Shown: positions 33,767 to 47,303 of the stretch, piece by piece
How positions within the stretch are numbered: position 1 is the first letter of the stretch
Layout of the letters: each line of letters begins with the position of its first letter
Origin: Atrina japonica
Taxonomy: Eukaryota; Mollusca; Bivalvia; Pterioida; Pinnidae
Direction of reading: 5' to 3'
Assembly: GCA_030159075.1 (NCBI GenBank)
Contig: BROG01000025.1
Location: 1,900,001 to 1,964,000 of the forward strand
Length of the DNA stretch: 64,000 bases
Translations under genes and position numbers: made by a program
Notes under the pieces: model-generated
The model's database searches: none
What the model was told of the DNA's origin: nothing
The model's input: only the letters and a program-made list of their open reading frames with translations

Positions 33767-33811
33767 GCTCAAGTGATCGTTTCTGTCAAGAAGACTACAT
33801 CAATTAAGATC
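33767..33811 (-). ncRNA. Hammerhead remnant, minus strand
   Basis: The reverse complement reads CTTAATTGATGTAGTCTT, GACAGAAACGATCACTTGAGC. The core is TTGATGT in place of CTGATGA, and GTC is lost. The downstream ATTTGTTTTAGTCATTTTT is in family position. Confidence 0.5.
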
Positions 33812-34691
33812 GAATTTAAAGTAGATGTAGAGTTTCGAAATAGAAAAAAAACCAAACGAAAATTATCTGAAATGTATTCCTGTAAAATTACTATCTTAGC
33901 ATTTTGATTAGACTATTTTTCTAGAATATGTCGGCCGTATATACAATGAGCAATTTACACACGCATTCCATGACTGATTTATTGCCAAAGTATCTACTCA
34001 TTATTTACCAAAATTAAGATAAGGATTAAAATACGTGGTCTATCATTTACCTACCGATATGATTATGACTTCGATATAAAATTAACTCTTCAATGTATTT
34101 GCGAGAGCATTGAACGTTTCTTGACTGAATATTATCTTCAAATAGGAAAATAACCGTTGATTCACCTTAAAGTTTGAAATCAATATCAATCCAGTAAGAA
34201 GTTTTCATTTGCCTGGGTCCCATTGTTGAATTCACGAAACTAGATTTCAATTCTTAAATTGACGTCAACTGTCCTGCCAAATCCTGACATAGAACCAGTT
34301 TCATTTTCCATTTCGATCGGTTTAAGAAGTGCAGAATGCACTAGAACTATGTATTATATGAACTAAATGATTTCTTCATTGTAAATAAATCGCCGATCAC
34401 CGATTTGTTAAGGTTAATTCATGTATTCGAAAAGTATGGTTCAACAGAAATTGTCAAGTTTTCTTTTGAAAATGGATATTTTCGAATTAAAATTAGATAA
34501 TCAACGAAGATTGATGAGAAAAAATTGTACATAAAAAGAAAATCAATTGAAGACAAGATGAAGGTATTCCTAAGATATCCATTAATGTCAACCATACACG
34601 TGTTTATTATTGGTGATTTCGAAGAGAAGAACATTGTTCCCACCCTCTCTCTAAAATTCTAAATAGCTGAATACCGACTGTAAGATAAATA

Positions 34692-34870
34692 CAGTCGAAC
34701 CCGAAAATATTGAAATTGTAGGGGAATTAATTTTTTTTTCAAATAAAAAGGGTTTTTAAAATGACCAGGTTATAATTATAGTAAAGAATTTTGGCCGAAA
34801 GATGACAATAATCAATTTGAAATAAGAATTCCAATGTAACAGGGTTCAATCTAATGGAGTTCGACTATAG
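34692..34870. mobile_element. MITE-like element with TIRs
   Basis: Begins ACAGTCGAACCCGAAAAT and ends with a near-complement GGAGTTCGACTATAG, about 180 bp, with no ORF. Diverged. The target site is not clear. Confidence 0.55.
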
Positions 34871-35199
34871 TTGTTTTGAAATTTACGGTAAAGACAAAAT
34901 TTATTTAATGACGTGAAATATGAAATTCCGATACTTCGATTTGAAAGAAATAAATTTGTTTATAGGAATTAATTACACATTGTTCTATACGCCAAGCTGT
35001 TTAATCTACGAGTGGAATCTGCAATGAATGTGACCCTAACCTATGTGAGCGTTTTTAATTAAACAACTAAATGCATTGGTCATTTAGTGTTCAATATGTC
35101 ATTGGTATTTAATTACTTAATGCTGATGACTAAATAATGTCAACCAAAGTAATGTAAAATTACAGGTTTCAGAAAATTAAGTATGTAATTTACACACAG

Positions 35200-35202
<3 letters not shown>

Positions 35203-35239
<37 letters not shown>
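35203..35239. repeat. (CA)n microsatellite
   Basis: CA run with one AAAC interruption. Confidence 0.95.
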
Positions 35240-35364
35240 GTTTCTCTGTTCATACTAGAATATGCTACACTAACATAAGACACAACGTATTCAAAGCAGA
35301 ACTCTAAGCCATGAAATCTCCTACAGTAGTCAACGCAGATTTGAGTACCGCTTTTTTGAAGCGC

Positions 35365-35572
35365 TTCAAATTTTAGCCTATGCTCGGCACTTACGGCCAT
35401 TGAACAGTGGGGGTTCTTTAACGTGTCGACACCTACTGTGACACGGGACCTCGAATATTACTGTCGAATCCGAAGGACAGAAAACCAACCTGCCGCCGGC
35501 TGGACTCGAACTCACGACCTCACGATCATGAGTCGAGCGCGCCACCGACTGAGCCAGGGCAGCTCTACAATT
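35365..35572 (-). mobile_element. SINE family B with tRNA head, minus strand
   Basis: The minus-strand head TGGCTCAGTCGGTGGCGCGC (box A-like) and GAGTTCGAGTCCAGCCGGC (box B-like) are followed by GGTTGGTTTTCTGTCCTTC, CGAGGTCCCGTGTCACAGTA and the shared body to GGCTAAAATTTGAAGC at 35365. The 3' end of the body is missing. Confidence 0.85.

Positions 35573-38106
<2,534 letters not shown>

Positions 38107-38172
<66 letters not shown>
38107..38172. repeat. (GA)n microsatellite
   Basis: Uninterrupted GA run. Confidence 0.97.
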
Positions 38173-38175
<3 letters not shown>

Positions 38176-38444
38176 ACAAAACTGAGTTTTCATAAAGTTT
38201 TCATATTACTTAGATTTTATTTAGCCTGTATTTCCTATATTCATGTGTCAAACTTCCCCCATTTAATGTTCTATAAAATTACTAAAAATTTTATGTGTGC
38301 AAATGCATTTTGCAAGACAGGACCTAAAGCATTCTACAACCCGTGTAAAGTCACGTTCATATCATAATTTTAATATTTGTCATTTAAATTTAAAAAAAAT
38401 AAAATAAAATAAGAAAAAATAAATAGCAAGTGACATGACATGAA

Positions 38445-38755
38445 TGATTTTTAATGTCAACATTTCGCAAATTTTATGGTCATCGTTTGTAAAATACATT
38501 GTTTCCATGTTGAACTGCCTGTTCGATAGTGGTTGATGAATCGTCTTTATGAGGGGGATTCATTCCTCAATTATTTTATTTGAATTAATCTATAGACTCA
38601 CGGCGGTTATGACCGGTCGATGCAGGGGATGCTTACTCCTCCATGGTTCCCGATCCCACCTTTGGACTGCCAGAGGTCCCCGAATTTCTGTTCGTCACCT
38701 GATATGTATATTGTCTCCTGAACCTCTTTACGAAATACACTTTGGTATCTGTTTA
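38445..38755 (+). mobile_element. Naiad PLE 3' tail, diverged
   Basis: TCAACATTTCGCAAATTTTATGG, GACTCACGGCGGTTATGACC, CAGGGGATGCTTACTCCTCC, GATCCCACCTTTGG, CCAGAGGTCC, ACACTTTGGTATCTG. Order as in the full element, ending at the same 3' end. Confidence 0.82.
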
Positions 38756-39133
38756 TTATTGCACGGGGAAAACATATTTATATATGAGAGCAGAAGCAAG
38801 CTGTGATATTGAAAATGCTAGTTGGTTCTTGATTATAGTTGGGAAATCTTACAAAGTCTTAGAGAATTTCAAGAATTAAACAACAATAACCCCTTCGAAT
38901 AAAACAAGATATCTGACATTCAACAGCTTTGTACATTTTTAAATGTAAATCTTTTTACTGATCTTTCTTTTAACCCTGCGTTTGTCACATTTGTCTTCAC
39001 AGGAATGTTGATCCGATTTTACCTGCGAGGAAGTCAATTTCGTACGGATTAGACATAAGGGCAGACGAAACGAATAGAACTAGTGAGATGTGTAAAAGAT
39101 TGACACAAGAATAGAAAAAAGAAAATTCCTCCT

Positions 39134-39176
39134 CCTCCTCGTCATTATTATTATTATCATCACCATCATCATCACC

Positions 39177-39260
<84 letters not shown>

Positions 39261-39330
39261 TTTATCATCATCATCATCATCATCACCATTTTCAATATCG
39301 TCGTCGTTACCATCATCATTACTCTAAATT
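39134..39330. repeat. (ATC)n / (TTA)n compound microsatellite
   Basis: Long CAT/ATC tract with short interruptions. The poly-Met ORF on the minus strand is an artefact. Confidence 0.95.
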
Positions 39331-39355
39331 GATATTAATAGTAGAATCATCATCA

Positions 39356-39465
39356 TTCCTCTTGGTTTCCAGAGGTCCGTGTTTGTCCATTTTTACCGGA
39401 TTTGTATCTATATCCTGGACATTCTATTGATTTATACTTTGGTATCTGAAATTTTTATATTCTAT
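39356..39465 (+). mobile_element. Naiad PLE 3' tail (110 bp) inside a microsatellite
   Basis: TCTTGGTTTCCAGAGGTCCGTG to ATTTTTATATTCT is almost identical to 9496-9597. It splits an ATC-rich tract that continues at 39488. Confidence 0.9.
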
Positions 39466-39479
39466 AAATAATTATAAAG

Positions 39480-39672
39480 TAGTAATCTTCTTCATCACCA
39501 TCATCATCATCACTCTCATCATCATTACTATAAATTATCAATAGTAGAATCATCTCTAGAATTATCAGAATCATCGTCATCATCATGATCGTTGTCGTCG
39601 TCGTCATCATTAATATAAATCATTATTAATAGTAGAATCATCACCATCATGTCGTCAGGTCGGATGGCCCTC

Positions 39673-39733
<61 letters not shown>

Positions 39734-39751
39734 CATGATAATTATTATTAC

Positions 39752-39786
<35 letters not shown>
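39480..39786. repeat. (ATC)n and (TTA)n microsatellites
   Basis: ATC-rich to 39655, then a pure (TTA)n of about 60 bp and a second TTA tract to 39786. Confidence 0.93.
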
Positions 39787-39789
<3 letters not shown>

Positions 39790-40440
39790 GTTAATTATTA
39801 TAATAAAATTAACATATATCCAATAAGTTTTCCTTCACCGAAAAACAGTAATTCAGCTTGTACGGCATTATATATTTAGTATATATTGAGAAGATTATTT
39901 CGAAAAGTTCATTTATTTTTAATATCTGTGTTGTACTCTGAAACTGTCAATGATACAAATGTAATAAATCTGACTTTTTTATATGACGTCATTTGTTATC
40001 TATCCTTACAACACGTGTTTTAAACGAAACAATACAAAACCATAAAAAGAAACAAAACGAAAATTCAATTGATCAATTACGAAACGTAGAGACAGATTTT
40101 AATTTGATCAGAGTTTCGACATGGCTATCAATTGAACGACAAAGTAGAGTAATATTTCCTGGAAAATGTAAATTTATTGTTTTTACCGGTCTGTACGTCG
40201 AAGTGCACTTTATCGTTTACGTCATGGTAACAATTTAATTTCCAGATACTAAAGGTGTTTCTACACATACTCTCGTAGGTAGGGTCAGAATCTTATTTTC
40301 GCGTAAACTTTGGTATTTTGATGAGTTCGACAAAACGGCATTGACTTTAAGGGGCATAAGCTGTGTTTTCTTTTCAAAACAATGTCTTTCCTTTTGTACT
40401 ACTTAGATTAATATACAATTACAAAAAGAAAAATACATAG
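39787..40440. other. No recognised feature
   Basis: AT-rich. An ORF at 39993-40238 (81 aa) has no recognised domain. Confidence 0.4.
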
Positions 40441-40442
40441 GC

Positions 40443-40700
40443 CAAAAAATCTTAAATTCCTATTTATTTTTGACAATTGCTTGTGACACCAGTTTGGCAT
40501 TTTTCACTTGCAATTGATTAATTCAACCTTACTATTTGTACATGCATACCACACTGGACCTGACCATATTTTCTAAAAATTTATGACAATATTAGATTTT
40601 TCATGCCTGTTTATAGCTCTTATTTGTTATTGTACATCAAATGCAAGTAGTAACATTTAAAAAAATCAAAATATTTTTTGGTAAATACAGCTAATGTCTC
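40443..40700 (-). repeat. Ribozyme-repeat body, minus strand
   Basis: The reverse complement follows the order of 12490-12770: GAGACATTAGCTGTATTTACC, TTGATGTACAATAACAAATA, GGTCAGGTCCAGTGTGGTATG and AATTTAAGATTTTTTGG. It lies downstream (on the minus strand) of the split hammerhead at 40921-41176, as expected for one diverged unit. Confidence 0.65.
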
Positions 40701-40927
40701 TTTCAAAAAATTTCAACGACCAATAAGCCTAAAATATTTCCGCACGGGATTTATACAGTTTATTGACAGAAATCACAAAGCCTCTTAGCTCTTTTTTTTT
40801 TTGTCCCGAGTGTCTTATTCAGGATTCAGTTTTCCAAACATTGCAGTATTTTACATTAATGGAGACTTTTAAGATAGAAAAATAATAAAATATCATAAAT
40901 GTAATACCAAAGGTATAGATTCAAACG

Positions 40928-41176
40928 CTGAAAATGATAGTTTCTGTCAATGGGACTAATTCATGTACCACGTGATATCCGATAACGTTTTTGCGGGACT
41001 ATTGTTTATATTAGAAATGGAATAAGCTAGAAGACTGTATCCCGCGCTAACGTCATTTCAGCGGGAAGATTACGTAGATATACCTTCCATCAACATTGAA
41101 GATACTTGTACCGCACAAACGTTATCGGTTTTCACGTGGTATATAAATCAGTCCTGTTAGACTTCATCAGTTGAGC
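40928..41176 (-). ncRNA. Hammerhead motif split by a TIR element
   Basis: The minus strand reads GCTCAA, CTGATGA, AGTCTAACA, then the 202-bp insert at 40953-41154, then CATTGACAGAAACTATCATTTTCAGC. The 5' half is intact. The 3' half keeps GAAAC but has lost GTC. The insertion point is the helix II loop. Confidence 0.7.
40953..41154. mobile_element. MITE-like TIR element inserted in a hammerhead
   Basis: Left GGACTAATTCATGTACCACG then CCGATAACGTTTTTGCGG. The complement of the right end is GGACTGATTTATATACCACG then CCGATAACGTTTGTGCGG. The TIRs are about 43 bp. No ORF. The possible target duplication is only CA (2 bp). Confidence 0.78.
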
Positions 41177-41359
41177 TCGAATTTTGTATAGATGTAGACT
41201 TCTGAAACAAGAAAGAGGTGTCACACAAGGCCAAAGTATAATCTAGATGTATTCCTAAATCCGTGTAATAGTAAACCACTGTAATAAAAATGACTGTTTT
41301 AGCTTAGCAGTGAAATACTCCAATATATCAAGAACAAACTGCATTTCAATGTTACTATG

Positions 41360-41545
41360 CGACATCGCCTAAAGACCACCTCAATTAGGAGACAACCTCA
41401 CTTTCAAGACAATTAATAATAAGTCTCTTGAAAATTACTGAATAAATATCAAATAAGTTCCGGACCCTTTATCCGGACCACCTCGCTAATCGGACCACTT
41501 TGACTCAGTCGTGTGGTGTTAATAGCGAGGTTCCACTGTTGTCAT
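41360..41545. mobile_element. MITE-like fragment (pogo/Tigger-type ends)
   Basis: The right end, on the minus strand, reads CAGTGGAACCTCGCTATTA. Internal AAGTGGTCCGATTAGCGAGG and AGACCACCTCAATTAGGAG are typical of TIR-derived blocks. The left end is unclear. Confidence 0.5.
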
Positions 41546-41768
41546 ATAATGTGATTATGTGTTGTCATTATAAAATGTTAAAGGTGATACAAAAAGCCAG
41601 TCAATACATTATATTATAGGTATATAACTTTATTTTCCATTATCATGTATATCAGTGTCATCAAATGCCACTGTGACATGTAAACCAACAAGTAATATCT
41701 ATTTGAAAGCATACAAAAATTCCATATAAATGCTTTGTCCAACACTATAGTTACAAGAAAGACAAAAA

Positions 41769-41846
41769 GTAGGTAGGTAGATATACAGACAAACGGACGG
41801 ACGGACAGATAGACAGACAGATAGATAAATAGAAAGATACATAGAT
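41769..41846. repeat. GACA/GATA-type microsatellite
   Basis: Degenerate GGAC, GACA and GATA tetranucleotides. Confidence 0.85.
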
Positions 41847-42746
41847 CAGCCGATCTGAATTTCCTTCCGCATATGTTTATATTTCGGTAACATCCCGGTG
41901 ATTTATAAAACTATTTTCCGTTAGAGCCGCACTGAAAACCAATCCCTCTGTGCTGAGCACCTTACATATTGCTAAACCATTGGAACAAGGTACAGAACAT
42001 CATTTGCGTCTTTTTCCAAGTAATAAAACAGGTAAAACAGGTCCTTTTATAGTAATAAAACAGTCCAGTTTATTTTCTTTTATAGTGTAATGTCGAGCAC
42101 CAAATCGGTGCTTTATTTATCTGCAATACATTTATTAAGTCATCTGTTACATTTTTAAGAGTCTATCGCAAACACGTCATTCTATACGTAGGTTTTCCTA
42201 CTACACAATAAATACAGGGAATAGTAGATTACAATCACAGTTGTCTATAAACATGACTCAAGAGAATAGACAAACGCAGCCATTATAAGCAGGTGGCCAT
42301 TATTAAAGAGGTTTATTCATTATACAAAATGTAAAAAAATGTCAAAGATGGATGACCTTTATAGGCAGATGCCGTTATACAGAGGTGACCTATAATTCAC
42401 GTTTGACTGCATTGTTGCTATCGGAAGGAATTACATGTATTTGAAATACAATACGGTAGGAGACATATAGTTTCATAATATAGAAAACATTCTAATAACA
42501 TGACAGATCTCCAAATACATATGTAATATCATTTTCTGAGAAATATGATATTCTATACCATTTGTTGTTAATGTAATCAATTCAATCTGTATATCGACTT
42601 ATCAAATTACGGAACAGAAATGGTATTATAATATCTAGTAAACAATGGAAGTGTACAATTACGACCAATTTTCAAAATATCCCAAAGGAAATCATCGTGT
42701 AGTATGTATAATATGACCGATTCTGAAACTTAAAAACTGACACACC
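41847..42746. other. No gene; possible MITE remnant
   Basis: AT-rich. Segment 42285-42412 (AGCAGGTGGCCATTATTAAAG ... GACCTTTATAGGCAGATGCC) resembles the MITE family at 24762 but lacks clean ends. Confidence 0.35.
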
Positions 42747-42900
42747 AATTCTATTTCGTCATACTCACTTCCGGTATCAAATGAGATTGTGCTGCGCATG
42801 TACGACCATCAATGTGCTTGCGTCGTTCAGACTGATCGGACGTTGTCCACGATTAGAGCGACCGCATTTTAGTAACGATATAACGGCTCTATCCTCACGC

Positions 42901-43841
42901 ATGACAGAGTATGAAGGTTATTTCGTTGAAGAAGAATACTCATATGATACCCCGATTGATACGGGTTTTGAGAATGAACATGAACGTGAAGATGAAAATG
43001 ACACACAAAATAATGAACTGCCAAAACCAGTCACAGATAAGAGAAAGTCTGATGACTCTAGTTGTTTTGCAAAAATGGCAAAAAGATTTAAAACACGTGA
43101 AATATGTGGGGATAAAATAGACGAAACACTGGCTCAGAACGTTACGGATTTATTCCGTAACGGAATGAACGAGGATCAGTTCACAGAATTAACAAAAGAT
43201 GAAATGAACCCACGGCCTGAAAATTGTGATGGCTTAGCATTAGTGAAGACAAACCAATTAATATGGGATATAATATCCCCTCAAGCTCAAACTGTCGAAA
43301 GGAAAATGCAGACTATTCAGAAAGCAGTAGTGAAAGCTGCCACACTGTTGGTCAACACTGTCAACAAAATGGCCACTAGTTTCTGAAAATTCTAGTGAAA
43401 ACTATATTGATGATTGCAATGATGTATTAGCAATGTTGGGGCATGCTAATAGAAAGATTAACATTACAAGAAGAGAGTTGATGAAACCAGAAACTTTCAT
43501 CGGAATATGTTCATTTTGTGTTCACAGTCTGTTGATTATACATCGTATTTGTTTGGAGATGATGTGTCGAAAAAGGCAAAAAGAAAATAGAAGACTGTAG
43601 CAAAATTGGGTATAAGATTGGTTATGGAAACCGACATAACACTAGTAGAAGAGGTTCCTTTCGCCCTTTTGGTAGAAGCAGAGGGGGAAGGAGAGGCCGT
43701 GGAACAAACAGAGGAGGCCGTAGAGGCTTCAGATATAATGGGTATAACAACAATGGGTATACCAGCTATACACAAACTCAGTCAGAGACCACAAAAAACT
43801 CTCAGAAGAGGGCAGGCTCTCAGAACAAAGAAAAGAATTAG
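42901..43841 (+). pseudogene. DIRS ORF1 (Gag-like, RGG-box)
   Basis: Presumed nucleocapsid-like protein. The frame opens upstream at 42781 inside the inverted repeat, but ATG 42901 (MTEYEGYFVEEEYSYD) is the more likely start because the acidic N-terminus follows it. Residues near 43230-43380 read LALVKTNQLIWDIISPQAQT and KAVVKAATLLVNTVNKM, a helix-rich segment like DIRS Gag. The frame stops at 43386, then continues in other frames as ENYIDDCNDVLAML and RKINITRRELMKPE. From about 43590 to 43841 it encodes GRSRGGRRGRGTNRGGRRGF followed by an NGYNNNGYTSYTQ tail, an RGG-box RNA-binding C-terminus. At least two frameshifts. The last part overlaps the RT frame. Confidence 0.75.
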
Positions 43842-45403
43842 ATGCTGATCCTTTAGAGGTAAGCAATGTTTTTAAGGCAGGTAGATTGAAAGAATATTCC
43901 CATGAGTGGGAGAAAATCACAACAGACTCTAATATTTTAGATACTGTAAAACACTGTCATATTGAATTTATAGACAATGTTCCTCCTTGTCAAGAAAAAG
44001 TCCCTTTTCAAATGGGTTTTAATGAGAAAGAAAGCATGGTTATTGATGCAGAGGTGAAAAATTTATTGAGACAAGGAGTAATTCGAGAAGCCGATTATTG
44101 CCAAGATGGCTTTGTGTCAACAATTTTCATAAGACCAAAGAAAAATGGTGAATTTCGAATGATTTTGAATCTTAAAAATTTAAACAAAAATATTCCTTAT
44201 CAGCATTTTAAGATGGATACTTTTGAATCAGCATTATATTTGATTTCAAAAGATTGCTATATGGCATCAATAGATTTAAGACATGCTTATTACAGTGTGC
44301 CAATAGCTGAGGAACATCAAAAATACCTTGTTTTCTGTTGGAATGGGATATTTTATCAATTTACCTGCCTTCCAAATGGTATTGCTTTTGCACCACGTTT
44401 ATTTACAAAACTGTTGAAACCAGTTTATGCTTATTTGAGAAGAAAAGGCTATAAAAATGTTGGCTATATTGATGACAGTCTACTTTGTAGTGATGATATA
44501 CCCGAGTGTAAAGAAAATGTTCATACAACCAAGACTTTGTTTTCCAGTTAGGGTTTATAGTACATAAAGACAAATCAGTGTTAGTTCCAACAAAACAAAA
44601 TTGTTTTCTTGGGGAATATTATTAACTCAGAAACAATGACTGTCACTCTACCTCAAGAGAAAAAGAGAATAATAGCTGATGAATGTGAAAAGCTTATTAA
44701 CAAAGAAAAAGCAAAAATTAGAGAAGTTGCTAGAGTATTAGGTTTGATTGTCTCCAGTTTCTCGGCTGCTGATTATGGTAAGCTTTTTTATAGGGAAACT
44801 GAAAAAGCAAAGATCCAAGCTTTGAAAAATTCTTATGGAGATTTTGAAGCATCAATGACAATAACACCTGAAATTAAAGAAGAATTGAATTGGTGGTTAT
44901 CCAACATATTTGTACAACAAAGAATCATTCGTCATGAAACCCCTAAAATAACTATTACAACAGATGCATCCATGGATGGATGGGGGGCTGTACTAGGGGG
45001 AAAAAAGTACTGGTGGTCGTTGGACATCCGAGGAACAAGACAATCATATTAATACTCTAGAACTGATGGCTGTGTTGTTAGGACTAAAATCATTCATGTC
45101 TTTTATATAAAGAATAAGCATATACTGGTTTTGTGTGATAACACAACAGCTGTCAGTTACATTTCTAACATGGGTGGCATTAAATCCACATCTTGTAATA
45201 ATATCAGCAAACAAATCTGGCTTTTGTGTAAGGATAACGGTATTTGGCTGTCTTCTGCTCACATACCGGGTATTCAAAACACAATAGCAGATCACAAGTC
45301 TCGAAAATTTAATGACCAGTTAGAATGGAAATTGAATCCAAAAGTTTTCAATAAACTTTGTGCGATATGGCAAAAGCCAGACATAGATTTGTTTTGCTTC
45401 TAG
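43750..45403 (+). pseudogene. DIRS reverse transcriptase and RNase H
   Basis: Reverse transcribes element RNA. The frame is open upstream of ATG 43886 (LDADPLEVSNVFKAGRLKEY) and overlaps ORF1, as is common in DIRS. RT motifs: RPKKNGEFRMILNLKNLN, motif A MASIDLRHAYYSVPI with Asp near 44272, motif B LPNGIAFAPRLFTKLL, motif C YIDD at 44465-44476. A frameshift near 44545 leads into LGFIVHKDKSVLVPTKQNCFLG and the frame 44609-45052. RNase H: TTDASMDGWGAVLGG near 44962, then after another frameshift TLELMAVLLGL, a stop near 45107, DNTTAVSYISNMGG (45131 onward) and AHIPGIQNTIADHKSR. Catalytic Asp and Glu residues are visible but the frame is broken at least three times. Confidence 0.88.
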
Positions 45404-45404
45404 A

Positions 45405-45899
45405 TTGAACAACCAAGTTGAAAAATTTTGTTCATGGGAACCTGACCCTCATTCTTCATTTGTAAATGCATTTACACTAGACTGGGCTGTTTTCAATTAC
45501 ATATATGTTTTTTCTCCTTTCAGTTTACTGAACCGTTGCATTCGGAAAATCAAGTCAGACCGGGCAACCGGGATTGTAATAGCTCCTTACTGGCCAACCC
45601 AAGTTTGGTTCCCAGCATTAATGGAAATTTTGACGGACAATCCGTACCTAATACCACGGAAGAAGAATGTATTAACACTTCCTCATCTAGCAGTCTCTCA
45701 TCCTCTAAGGAAGAGAATGAATCTTATTGCATGTCAAGTGTCAGGAAGACTTTCAGAAGCAGAGGATTTTCGGAAACATCAACAAAAATACTTATGTCAT
45801 CATGGAAATGTTCAACAAAGAAGCAGTATCATACATACATTAATAAATGGTACATCTACTGTAGTAAAAGGAAAATTAATCAAGTTCAAGCAGATTTAA
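45405..45899 (+). pseudogene. DIRS RNase H-YR connecting segment
   Basis: Continues the polyprotein after a stop at 45401-45403. NNQVEKFCSWEPDPHSSFVN, LDWAVFNYIYVFSPFSLLNR, ATGIVIAPYWPTQVWFPALM and PRKKNVLTLP are the usual post-RNase H region of DIRS and related elements. Its 3' half overlaps the YR frame by about 360 nt. Confidence 0.75.
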
Positions 45900-46713
45900 G
45901 TGATGTGCTTGAATTCTTTAGTACTCTGTTTGAAAGTGGTTTAGGGTACAGTTGTATAAACACTGCAAGAAGTGCATTATCAGCACTTGGGCTTAAATTT
46001 GAATCGGTATTAGTTGGAAAACATCCGTTAGTAATTCGATATTTACGGGGAGTTTTCAATCTTAGACCTTCTAGACCAAAATATACTCATATTTGGGATG
46101 TGCAGAAAGTTCTAAATTACCTGGTTAAACTTTCACCTGTCAAATTTATCAGTTTAAAAAAAATTGACACTGAAGCTTACGATGCTTATTGCTTTAACGA
46201 ATGCAACGCGTGTTCAGTCGATTCATATGATATGTGTAAATACTGTAAATAAGTTGAAATCAGAATTTGTTTTCAATATTGATGGGTTGATTAAACAAAG
46301 TCGTCCGGGCTACAGGGAGCCGCAAATTATATGTAAAGCTTACCCTCCAGATAGGAGGCTCTGTGTATATACAGTTTTGAAAGAATATATATTACGAACT
46401 AGGAAGTTCAGAACAACTTGTACAGCAAATTCAAGACTTTTACTGAGTTATGTTTAAACCTCATAAACAAGTGTCTAGAGATACTATCTCAAGATGGATC
46501 AAGGATGTTTTACGAAGCTCTGGTATTGACACCAGTATATTCGGATCGCACAGTGTTCGATCAGCATCAACATCAAAGGCTAAACAAAATGCATTTTCGG
46601 TTGAATTGATTTTAAAAGAAAGCGGGGGATGGTCCAATGTAAAAACTTTTGCAAAATTTTATGACAAGAGTATAATTCAAGACAACTTTGCAGAAGCTGT
46701 ATTAAAACAGTGA
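45536..46713 (+). pseudogene. DIRS tyrosine recombinase (YR)
   Basis: Integrates the circular cDNA. The N-terminal core-binding part is in 45536-46252 (WKCSTKKQYHTYINKWYIYC, DVLEFFSTLFESGLGYSCIN, ARSALSALGL). The catalytic part follows a frameshift: ALTNATRVQSIHM with the first Arg at 46209, and a second shift near 46445. Then come GSHSVRSASTSKA with His 46549 and Arg 46558, GGWSN with Trp 46630, and the nucleophile Tyr 46660 in FAKFYDKS. The RHRWY set is complete, but the frame is split in three. The stop is at 46711-46713, 58 bp before the right inverted repeat. Confidence 0.88.
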
Positions 46714-46808
46714 AGTTGTAAGTACATTGGTTATCCTTCTTTATAGATTTTTTGTGAAATTTGCTTTAAAGTCTCATTTGATACCGGAAGTGAGTATGAC
46801 GAAATAGA

Positions 46809-47147
46809 ATTTAAAAAATTAAACGAGACTTACCTTGGTTTAAGTCGAAGTTTGATCTTAAGTTCTATGAGTCATACGACTCACTGGAGGTATTAAATGC
46901 CCTCCCCTTTTCCCTCCCTCATACAATTTTATCATGTGATCATGATATATTTTCTTCTCATGTGTTTGTTTAGACTTTACAAATTTTTCGAACACATGTA
47001 AATTACACAAAAAATCAATTTTAAAAAATTGATGGTCGTACATGCGCAGCACAATCTCATTTAATACCTCCAGTGAGTCGTATGACTCATAGAACTTAAG
47101 ATCAAACTTCGACTTAACCAAGGTAAGTCTCGTTTAATTTTTTAAAT
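46809..47147 (-). mobile_element. Foldback derivative of a related DIRS family
   Basis: Arms of about 90 bp (46809-46899 and 47058-47147) are near-perfect complements and contain ACGAGACTTACCTTGG and TATGAGTCATACGACTCACTG. Read from 47147 on the minus strand, the arm is followed by AGATTGTGCTGCGCATGTAC, which is the sequence just inside the left end of the DIRS element (42783 onward). The arm end GGAGGTATTAAATG parallels that element's CCGGTATCAAATG. It is best explained as an internally deleted, opposite-strand relative abutting the DIRS 3' end. Confidence 0.75.
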
Positions 47148-47206
47148 CTATCAGTATGTTTAAGTTGCATATAATGTGTGTAATAATGTAAAGATAACCT
47201 CTGCAA

Positions 47207-47208
<2 letters not shown>

Positions 47209-47303
<95 letters not shown>
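47209..47303. repeat. (CT)n microsatellite
   Basis: CT run with one TTT interruption. Confidence 0.97.

Larger units (their letters stand above)
42747..46811 (+). mobile_element. DIRS-like tyrosine-recombinase retrotransposon, 4.06 kb
   Basis: Perfect 40-bp terminal inverted repeats: 42747-42786 begins AATTCTATTTCGTCATACTC, and its exact complement is 46772-46811. Between them, in order on the plus strand, are Gag-like ORF1 with an RGG-rich end, RT with YIDD, RNase H, and a YR recombinase with R, H-x-x-R, W and Y. RT plus YR, with no integrase or protease, and inverted termini fit the DIRS1 group. No methyltransferase domain was seen. No target duplication is evident, as usual for YR integration. 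Several frameshifts and stops make it non-autonomous now. Confidence 0.9.

Noticed and set aside
39080..39319. Poly-Met ORF on the minus strand
   Set aside because: It is a reading of the (ATC)n microsatellite.
47125..47140. Splice donor AAG-GTAAGT in the foldback arm
   Set aside because: It matches the consensus, but there is no acceptor or exon context, and it lies in an inverted repeat, so it was not annotated.
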